DNA from: Cyrtodaria siliqua
Lineage: Eukaryota; Mollusca; Bivalvia; Adapedonta; Hiatellidae
Length of the DNA: 64,000 nucleotides
Assembly (NCBI GenBank): GCA_037043455.1
Contig: JAWPHD010000291.1
Location: 12,501-76,500, forward strand
Direction: 5' to 3'
Position 1 is the first letter of the stretch. The number at the start of each line of letters is the position of its first letter. Below, one piece after another: positions 55,201 through 64,000 of this stretch. The position numbers and the translations under genes are program-made. Below the pieces are notes generated by a model, which worked only from the letters and a program-made list of their open reading frames with translations, had not been told where the DNA came from and did not search any database.

Positions 55201-56165
55201 GCTTTGGCATTTTACTGAACTACAGTTTGTGTATTAAAACAAATCTATATTCTCTCATATCCAAAAAGCGACGGACTAAACACACATCATCTATTCCCTA
55301 ATGGACAAATTGTCCATCTACACATAGGACTACATTTTATTTCTCTTACAGGCACATTCTTGTTAATGGAACGAGCATAATCATTGTCTTATTAACATCA
55401 ATGTAGCTTTGACATTTTATCTAACAGCTTCACTGTGATACTGCCGGGTAACCATTTATAACGGTAACTCAATCGAGTGTCAGAGCATTTACATAGTTTA
55501 GTTTACTTACGATCGTTTAACCCCATGCATGTACCTACCTACCTACCTAGCTACTACAGACGTACATACGTACATACATACAATACATACGTACAGTTGG
55601 GGGCAGAGCAATAGAGCGTAGCAGTGGTAGTCTGCACACATTATAATTCAGCACATTTCCTGCTCTTTGGGAATCATTTAACACAATCTGTGTAGATTTA
55701 AAGTAAACTCCATCTCGAGTTGTTACCAGAGGGTGCTGTGAGAGTTGTCAAATCTGATATAATGGTCTAAATATTTTATGTACGTAGGTAAGTAAGTAAG
55801 TAAGTAAGTCGTTTAATTAAGTCAAATGTGCTGCAAGTTGCTTTGAGAGCACACAATTGACCCATTGGACCATTCAGTCACTACGTTAGTTGTATAAATA
55901 AACACAAAATAAATAATGAACACATAAAAGTAAATACAAATTAAAATTCAAAATGGATTTAGTCGAAAACATAATACAGTCACATTATATACTCTATATT
56001 GGTAGGTTATTTGCTATTCAAAACATTACCCGCGAGAGGTCGCTCCCTAAAGGAGACATGTATGATGGGAGATGTTATCCTTAATCTCATCTAACTCTGA
56101 GTTTACTGTCAATGATAGCCTAATAAGATGTGTATTAACATCTGCCACTAAATGCGTCTAACCCC
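55201..56165 (+). repeat. Macro-repeat block B, copy (right part)
   Basis: ACTGAACTACAGTTTGTG to CTGCCACTAAATGCGTCTAA, collinear with 4125-5100. Holds CCTA/GTAC microsatellites at about 55528-55592 and a GTAA run at 55788-55806. Confidence 0.75.
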
Positions 56166-57400
56166 AATATATAAATTATACTAATACACACTCAAGATGT
56201 GCCTAGTATACATGCCGGAAACCATTCCAAACAAACAAACATAACTATGAAACCATTCTATAAACTTTTGAAATAAATTCAAAGAATCAATTATTAGTTT
56301 TAAATTATTTAAAAAAATACATAAGTCGGCTATTTCCTTCAATATTCCATCATTACCTGATATTCAGGAGAAGACCAAATGGGACACCATTGAGAAGACG
56401 GTATCATGACGATTCCGTGCATAATTAGTTACCCGTTTTATTAAGCAACTCTGCTGCAATAAATGGAAAATATTTCATTTTCATATAAATGCTCTGAAAT
56501 TATCTCGATTAAGCTTTACTAACATGCTCACGTCTGCGTGACACGGCAGTCTAAATGCATTTAACTGCAGTGCTCATTTCAAATCAGACATTTCTCGTCA
56601 ACAAAACATCAGTTAAATTACCTAATTGTCGTAAAACGATAAACCAACCATACATGTTTTAGTTTAGGTTAAATTGTAACATTTCCCTATTAATGATTTT
56701 CATTATGCTAGCCAAAGCACCATATCCTGTTAGTTGTTATACAGTATTACATCAAGATATGCATATAGGGTCAGTCATGTTTAATATTTAAACACGCTAA
56801 CAACATACTTTGCTATTTGTCATAAATAACGTTGCATTTAGGGGAATATGCTGGCTATCACGTCGTCGTTTGACGATACACTTCACGTCGAGTAGTCAAG
56901 TACGACGTTTAACACGTACCCCGTTTTATTAAGTAACTTTGCCGTAATAAATTGAACATTATTTCATTTTCATCTAAATTCTCTGAAATTAACTTTATTA
57001 AGCTGTATTCACATGCTCACATCTGCGTGATACTAAATGGTTAACTGCAGGAACTCATTACGAATAAGACGTTTCTCGACAAAAAAACGTCAGTTGTATT
57101 ACCACATTGTCATAAAACGTTGAACCAACCATACATGTTTTAGAGATTAAATAGTAACATTTCCCTATTAATGGTTTTCTTTATGCTAGCCAAAGCACCA
57201 TATCCTGTGGTTCCTATCAAAATATGCATATATGGGATGTCATGTTTTATATTTAAACACGATAACAATACATTTTGCAAAACCGTTCTGACAGTTCCGA
57301 GTAATCATGTCTTCACCATTCTGTGTGTTATGTATTGTCCTTTGCATGGCCTATATCACTTGTACGTTGTTCAGGTTCTTTTCTAAGTTTAAGTTATCAT
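56166..57400 (+). repeat. Macro-repeat block X, unit 4, partly duplicated
   Basis: The TTAAGTAACTTTGC to CACATGCTCAC segment occurs twice (56430-56900 and 56925-57230), a local tandem duplication of about 490 bp. It reads through the H1 insertion site of unit 1 (CCTATCAAAATATGCATA, about 57213) and lacks H2. Confidence 0.75.
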
Positions 57401-58120
57401 AGCCTCCATTTTTAATCAAATAGTATGTCATTGATATAATAATATTGTGCATATCATATATTTGTGTATTTGTCAGTAAAGCGTTTGATTCCGTGCTTAA
57501 GTCATATTTGCGTACTGGCCATATTAAGTTTCATTTATTCGGCATCTAATCTTGGAAATTAATAATGCACATCTCACATGAAAACTATCAGTACGTGTTT
57601 TGGTTGACCGTGGTCCTTGAACGCTACTTTTCATATTTGAGTTGCATAACTACTTGTGTTTGTTTGTAGCCTCATTTGACAATAATAATGTTGGCAACAG
57701 TCGCTAAAACTACCAGAAATAATGCCAGCACATTATACACAGTGTGCTAATTATGCTGGTGCAGATTAGAGAATAAAACTGATACTTAGTGACTGGATAT
57801 AAAGTAACGTCCCTAGATACTGGTCTGTCACTTCGTTTTTGTCACCTTCTGACTACAGAATGCGTGGGGTATAATTTGTTTGTATTGTGGATTATATATA
57901 GTTGTCTATTCTGTATTTCTAAAGAATGGACACTACAAAATACAAATGCATACCTTGTAGGTGTAAAGAACTGTCCAATATTTGGTAAAATTAGATAGTT
58001 TGTAAATAAATATTGAAAATGGGATCCCTTGGAGACAAGAGGCAAATCTACAACACTTTCACAACACAATATACAGTACAAGTACATGTGTTAAGATATA
58101 TTCCTAAGACACTGCTAGGG
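57401..58120 (+). repeat. Macro-repeat block E, unit 4
   Basis: Closest to unit 1 (9100-9813): same ACTACCAGAAATAATGCCA without T MITE, same ACAGTACAAGTACATGTG without hairpin MITE. Confidence 0.8.
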
Positions 58121-58555
58121 TTCATCCTTAATACACTAATAGGCTCATTTACTATACTAAGTCATATTAGCCTGAATTTCCTGAAAGCATGTTTTTGACT
58201 GACTGTGTTCCGTGAATGCAACAGTTTCTGTTCAAAATGTATAAATACTGTCATGTTGATGCTTTGAAAACAACAAACACAACCAAAAAAATAAAGTATC
58301 AGAATTTATTATGCCCATGAGAGACGTAAGAAGCAATACCTCTCACGCACCCTAGCACCGGTTTATGCAGCATTCTACTTTAAAGTTACCTATATTTGGT
58401 CAAAGGACCAGTAAAAAATAAGATAAATAGTTTAATTGAATCAGAATCAAAATAAAATCTTAAAAGATGTTTATCAATCTTTTCCTGAATAGCTCTGAAC
58501 ACTGCTAGTGTAACGTGAGATGTCAGTTTACAGTTATGTGTTCGTTTTGAGCCAG
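58121..58555 (+). repeat. Macro-repeat block F, unit 4, with reverse K fragment
   Basis: Contains the uninterrupted TTAA site of the 9.8-kb MITE and the uninterrupted PLE target of 10929. Reverse K remnant at about 58215-58400. Confidence 0.75.
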
Positions 58556-60482
58556 CATGCTAAAGCCATAAAATAACAAAATGGAATTTAAAACTCCAAC
58601 ATGAGTTTCTTTTAGTGTTAAATTAACACCTCCAACTAACACATATAAATCATTTAATTAATTATATTCAAAGCTAACTAACCCTGGGTAACTACTGTAT
58701 CTGCGACTTGAACTTAAGCAAGTGTGTTTTAAAAACTTAGAACTCCAATTTACAGCCCACATCCATATACCATAGTCCGTATTTGCTTCTAAATACAGTA
58801 AACTTATTGACTCGCAATTAATGTACAGCGCATCGATTAACGGTACGACTAGTGGATCGTTGTACGAGGTACATGAAAGAAGTTAGTATTGTAAATTGAT
58901 AATGTATCGCTCAGGAAGACTGGAGAAACAGGTTGTTCGATCTTGTTTTTAAGAAAACACATTTAAACTTGTAGAAAAAGGTTTATAAAATAATTGCTTT
59001 TAAATCAACCTATGAATAGTCTACCTTGTGTTTTGTTTTAATATGGGTATGCATCTTTGTTGTTATTGTCAAGATGTGTTAATAGCTCGGGTTGATCATC
59101 AGTCTCATAGTTGCGAGTTGTATAATCGACTCTATGCCGCCATTTGAGCAATTGCATATATATTGCATTATGTTCAATTTACTGAATCTAAACATTGGAA
59201 TGTGATGGTGGTTTCTCCAGTCGGAGAGAAGATTTTAAATACTATTCACTAATGCTAAAGAGTGTAAATATGTGTTTTTGAAACAAAATGCAGAGTGAAC
59301 ATATACTTGTATTTGAAATTTGTCAACACTCAATTCCAAAAGTAGATGAAAAACATGTTGACCAGGAAATTAACGCATCCAACCACAAACATCAAACGTA
59401 CAAATCCACCCCAAATACACGCATCATTACTCTACCTTATTCGGATTCATTGCTTTCACATTAAAATGAGATTAAGTTTAACCCGTCAATCACTGTCTCA
59501 AGTACTTACTGACTGTACCACTAGAATCGACGGATCTCATGTTTAGAATTACGTACTATGGGATAGAGATCAGTTTCATATTTCTGGCGATATTTTGGTT
59601 TTGTTTGGCGCAGAGAGATATTATTTAGGAGTCGGTATCGGAGCAAAGCACACTATGATATATTATATTCAATATAGTTATTATAGTGTTGTTTTTCGAT
59701 TTTAATCCGTACAGGCGTAAAACGTATAACGTTATAAGTTTTCTTTGTCTGCATAAATAGGCGAAAGAAATGTCATTCAAGTCCTATTGTCTATAGGTCC
59801 CACAACAATTGGCCATGTGCTCCATGGTATTTTAGATTTGTTTGTACGACTACATGTGATTTTCTTACAGATGCAAAAACATATTTTACACTTTATTTGA
59901 TCAGCAGTCTAGGATGTATAAGTTGGACTGACAGCTCGGAACTATGCATTTCAGTAGCTATCATGATAACAAAAGTCAAACTTTACAACATGTGTACAAC
60001 GTGTCTAAATCTACTGACGGCGAGGTATATATATATATACAACATAACTGGCTTTAACCAGCCACGCCAAACCCTAAAACTGAGAGTCGAATGAAAAGTT
60101 ACCAACTCATAATTCATTTTACGCATATTCAATCAAGGGTATTTAAAGAACACTTGAATAAACCTATACTTCTAATCGGCACATAAACATTATTATATGA
60201 TTTGAACACCTCGATAGAGTTTTGATAAACGGTTTTGAAATTTAATTTTTATTTTGCGGGTTCCTTTAGGTCAGGAAACAACGTCCATAACGCACACATG
60301 ATTACAAAACGTTCTACCTATTATATTTTCTGAAATGGTAGTAATTCAGAAAATAATTCATTCTATATTTTTCAATTTCTAGAAGTGATAAAGATGTTAA
60401 AGTTAAATGTGTTTTAACTGAAGGAAGAAGAGCACATGCTATGCAACTGTTTATCGCCATGTGTTAACCCTAGGGACAAACC
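58556..60482 (+). repeat. Macro-repeat block M, unit 4
   Basis: Collinear with 11517-14001 and without the PLE insertion at 14002. No conserved frame. Confidence 0.8.
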
Positions 60483-61619
60483 CAGCCAGCAACTCAACCT
60501 CGGGCTGATGTCAAACAGATATTATAATCTATATCTGCCCAACGTCGGTTTTTTATCTCGAGCCGACCTATATTTGCAACACGCTTTGAAGCCGGTCCGA
60601 CATCGGTTAGTGTATCGGACCGACACAGAAGTCCGACATCGGTTAGTATATCGACCCGACACATAAATGTTATTGAACTGAAGGCTATCCGACATAGAAA
60701 AGATGTTGAAAGGATGGATTTCTGGCCATTGTCCATGGCCAAGTGCAACACAGTTTTATTTAATAAAAACAAATTCCTTTGAATATTATAGATTGTTAAC
60801 TTTATGCAGAAGACACCGACATAGAAGTCAATTGATTGAACAAAATATATATATTTTATATGATATGAGAAGTCGCGAAAACAAATGACAAAACTACATA
60901 CAATGATTAAATCAACTGTTTACATAAAACGTTTAGAATGATTTGTGTAAATATTTAATATCTCGAAGTTCCTCAAATTAAAATCAAAATATTTTGCGAT
61001 ACTAGTGAAGAAAATGGTAAAAACAGCTTTTATCACCTTTGTTTGGCTTTGTCTGGCGTTTAGAAAAAGGCGCAATTTTCTGTTTATCATTTCCGCAGTG
61101 AATATTGCGTAACCACTTTTATTGGTTGAAATCATTTTTTGTAAGGAAAATCCTAAATTGCCATGATTAAAAACAAACAATCTTTGTGCCTTCCACCCTT
61201 TATCAATAATTCGTCTGAATAATCGTTTACATTTAAAATAGTTATTTTGGGGGGTTTAAAGAGACTATTTATTACACGATATCGGACCGACATAAATACA
61301 ACGTCGGCCCAATATTGAACATCCCTGAAGAAAAGATAACTGCAGACCGGACTGACTCTCTAATCTCCCTTGTTAACAAATTGATATCGGCCCATCGTTG
61401 ACCCGATATTGATTTTGCTAAAAAAAAAATATATATTTATAAGTATTTATAAATATTTTAAAAGAAATGAACTTATAATAATTTATTGCAATAGTTGCTG
61501 CCAGTGAAGGTGTAGTTTGTAAAAATGTTTTATTAAAATATTTTAATATGAGTACAACATCGGCCCAACATCAACCCCATGTTGGAATATTTAGCCGATA
61601 TTCCGCTCTTCACCCGATA
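60483..61619. mobile_element. Nonautonomous hAT-like element, right end lost
   Basis: Paralogue of 14463-15582 at the same site. Left end CAGCCAGCAAC is intact. The right end stops at CCGCTCTTCACCCGATA, missing about 30 bp. It has an extra internal duplication of about 37 bp (GTCCGACATCGGTTAGT at about 60596 and 60632). Confidence 0.7.
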
Positions 61620-61994
61620 AGAGACTTGTGTACATAAAATAACATCTTGATTTGAACAAATATAACAGCGGACTGAAAATAATCGAAAATCATCAAAATT
61701 CGTGCGTTTTTTAATGTACTGCGTTTAGTATTGGCATTGACAGAGATCAGTTACTTCATATAGTTTATGTTGCATATTTCTGCATTTATAGCGGAATTTA
61801 TTCTCAAAATCAACGACAGAATAGGAAAACACGACAATCAAAAATATAAAACATGACTGTGAAAGGAAATTGTTTTGCATAATGTAAAAGCACTTTGCGT
61901 GAGTGCTAGAGCCAATTGTACAGTAATGTTGAATTGCATTGTGGTCAGAATGGGTCAGAATACCCTCGCATCATCTGTATACATGTGATATATA
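61620..61994 (+). repeat. Macro-repeat block N, unit 4
   Basis: AGAGACTTGTGTACATAAAA, GTGAAAGGAAATTGTTTTGC, GTATACATGTGATATATA, ending exactly at the TA used by mariner. Confidence 0.75.
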
Positions 61995-62197
61995 CAAGAG
62001 TTGATAAAAAAATACGTATACTTTTTCCAGAACATTTATTCTTCAGTATTTAAGTATGTAACTTGTTGCAATTGTACATCAACATCTCATTTATAACCTT
62101 GCAGTTTTTATTTTATTGTGAATATATACATCTTTCTTGTGTACCTTATCAGAGTAACCATGGACAGTAGTACGGAGCAGTTTCAACATTGACCAAC
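61995..62197 (+). mobile_element. mariner 5' fragment
   Basis: First about 200 bp of the same mariner as at 16092: diverged TIR (AGAGTTGATAAAAAAATACG), AACATTTATTCTTC, GTGAATATATACATCTTTCT, GAGTAACC. It begins at the same TA of block N as in unit 1. The transposase part is lost, and a PLE-associated segment follows. Confidence 0.8.
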
Positions 62198-62950
62198 CGT
62201 TTTACCGTGTCTAGGAATTCATCCAGACATCACCATATTTCAGCTACATAATGCCAGGACACATTCAACTAGAGGTACAAGATCAATCTGACTTCTATGA
62301 TGATGTGATTTACAAACTTCGTAAGATCCTTGGTCATAATCACCTTCATTCAACCTTTATTAAACTCGTTAGAAAGTTTATCAAAAGAGGTTACGACCTA
62401 TCATTTTGTAACGCACTGCATGTTTAGTTTTTTACCCATTTACAGTACGCCACTATCACAATCTTTGATTGGGCGATGACCGGGCAGACTGTGGACCTAT
62501 GATGACATCTACCTAAATCCTTATAGGAGGGTAGTGTTTCTTGTTTGACTGTAATATTGTTTTGTCGTACCCGTAATGGTTCGTTCTCTTGCTGAGTACT
62601 TACTTTGTGGCTTTCTAGGCTTTTGTTTTTTTTATATTATATCTACATGATCATTTATGAGTTTTACCTATATTGCCTATTAATGGTGCCTTCGAGATTA
62701 TAACCTGGTGGGGATATATTTATTAACACTGTCCCGTTTATTGGGACGACATTAGGGTTAGCGTGAGGGTTGGCACACCGTAGAACTTGGTTTAAACCCC
62801 AGCAGCCTGTTTTGCCACTGACCGTTCCAAGGCGGTAGCGCTATTGTTAACCCTTTTGTGTTTGTGATGTCATATCTTGCGTTATACTTATCTGTGCGTG
62901 TTTGTGGTTGACTTTTGTCGTTGAATGCTACTTTACCTGTTCGATGTTTA
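62198..62950 (+). mobile_element. PLE-like fragment: ORF tail and 3' region
   Basis: Preceded by the AATGCCAGGACACATTCAAC segment also found at 38.1 kb. The ORF tail (DDVIYKLRKILGHNHLHST-like) has a frame break near 62398. The 3' region runs through CACTGACCGTTCCAAGGCGG to TACCTGTTCGATG. Same subfamily as 38140-38689. Confidence 0.75.
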
Positions 62951-63129
62951 GTAAACACGAATGTAACGGAACAAATTACAATAAACGACGTCACATTAAG
63001 TTTCTGATCAAAATAAAAGTCGACCTTTCTTTAAAATAAAATGTACACAATCATTTCCAAATAACAGGTTAGTCACAAAATTACAAACAAACACGCAATT
63101 TCATTTCGCAAACAGAACATAAAACTTTT
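62951..63129 (+). repeat. Macro-repeat block B fragment
   Basis: AAACACGAATGTAACGGAA, CTTTCTTTAAAATAAAATGT, CAATTTCATTTCGCAAACAG, joined abruptly to block X at TTTTGTTCGTCGTG. Confidence 0.7.
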
Positions 63130-64000
63130 GTTCGTCGTGTCGTTTGCTTTATACACTGTTCTCGACAGTATGGTATTAACATCTACCATTAAATGCGTCT
63201 TTCCCGAATGTATAACTTGGACGAATACAAATTGAAAATTAAAATTGTCATAGTAATAGTATAGATCATTTTCCTTTCTTTTTTTTTGTAAACTTTATTT
63301 TTAAAAAGTATGAAAGGAGAAATCTGGAAATTCTCGGTTTGATTGAGACTGTTCATGAACGGTAGTGAAAAGTTCTTGCTACCGTTGACGCCCTAAAGCC
63401 CCGGGTTGAGCAGAACTCAATATTTAAAATGCCAATAGTACAGAAATTTGAGCCATTCCGAAAATTGTATGCATATGACGGTGAACATGGAACCTTCAAT
63501 GTGGTGTTTTCACACCATTCCATGGCCAGCGGCGTATGGTCCCAGTTTCTAACAAAACGTTTTGCCCTAAACGAAAAAACAATGGTCGAAATAAACAAAA
63601 CGGAATTTAGCTGGGAGCAGAGATTATGAAGCCTGCGTATCCCAGGTAACTGTCGAAAGATTAAATTTAAAAGCAGGCAACATACCCTAAGGGTAATTAA
63701 ACAACACTCGGAATCTATAAAGGCTGGAGTATTCGAAATTCAAGCAAAAATCTAAAGGGAGTTGAGAATGCCCCACCTGTATCTGTAAATGTCGGGCTCA
63801 GCAATCTCCAAAACTCTAAATGAATAACTGTTCTGACTGCAAGCACGTAGAGACGCCGCCGCCACACTGCACAGGCAACGCTACTGTGATATATAAAATA
63901 GTATAAAAGAAGAAATCTGGAAATCGGCGAACACGATAAATACAAACAAATATTGCAGTCTCGGTTTGACTGTACAATCATTACTTGATATTCGGGAGAA
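63130..64000 (+). repeat. Macro-repeat block X, unit 5, cut by window end
   Basis: Very close to 27231-28095 including H2. It runs off the window inside GATATTCGGGAGAA. Confidence 0.8.
63300..63870 (-). mobile_element. H-family retroposon, subfamily H2, unit 5
   Basis: After AAAAAGTATGAAAGGAG. Hairpin 1 arms TGAACGGTAG (63356-63365) and CTACCGTTGA (one mismatch); body through GGCGTATGGTCCCAGTTTCT to CTGCAAGCACGTAGAGACG. Confidence 0.75.

Overview
The window is AT-rich eukaryotic DNA, roughly one third GC by eye, and I find no convincing host gene, rRNA or functional tRNA. The repeat content suggests a bivalve mollusc: Penelope-like (PLE) reverse transcriptase fragments, tRNA-derived SINEs, a mariner, a tandem element ending in a GGGGGCATA palindrome, and CA and GGAC microsatellites. 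The taxon is an inference from element types and was not searched. Every open frame I examined is a decayed transposon or lies in noncoding repeat.

The scaffold is a macro-repeat, here split into blocks A, N, B, Y, X, E, F and M that recur in similar order. The clearest units are unit 1 (about 7.7-18.07 kb, block Y possibly resuming at 25.39 kb), unit 2 (27.2-32.9 kb), unit 3 (42.6-50.1 kb), unit 4 (56.3-62.0 kb) and the start of a fifth (63.1-64.0 kb). Extra A/B/N/Y blocks lie at 2.4-5.1, 33.6-40.6 and 51.3-56.2 kb. Because paralogous copies sit in one window, many insertions can be checked against an empty site here. Units 1 and 4 share a hAT-like and a mariner insertion at the same positions. 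Units 2 and 3 lack these but share two MITE insertions of their own, so the units form two lineages.

Younger elements are nested in this scaffold. They include a 544-bp foldback MITE with TTAA duplication (9.8 kb), a 1,515-bp mariner (16.1 kb), a 7.3-kb nested block (18.07-25.39 kb) holding PLE pieces and two related minisatellites, a probable 1,493-bp solo LTR (41.15 kb), a tandem element (44.27-45.32 kb), and about fifteen PLE 3' fragments, at least four of them with an empty-site match.

The most interesting signal is a two-hairpin module of about 90 nt shared by two dispersed repeat families, here called H and K. Both stems keep pairing through compensatory base changes between families. 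This suggests selection on an RNA structure near the 3' end of a retroposon family, which I do not recognise by name. Block and family names (A-Y, H, K, T) are mine, used only to link entries.
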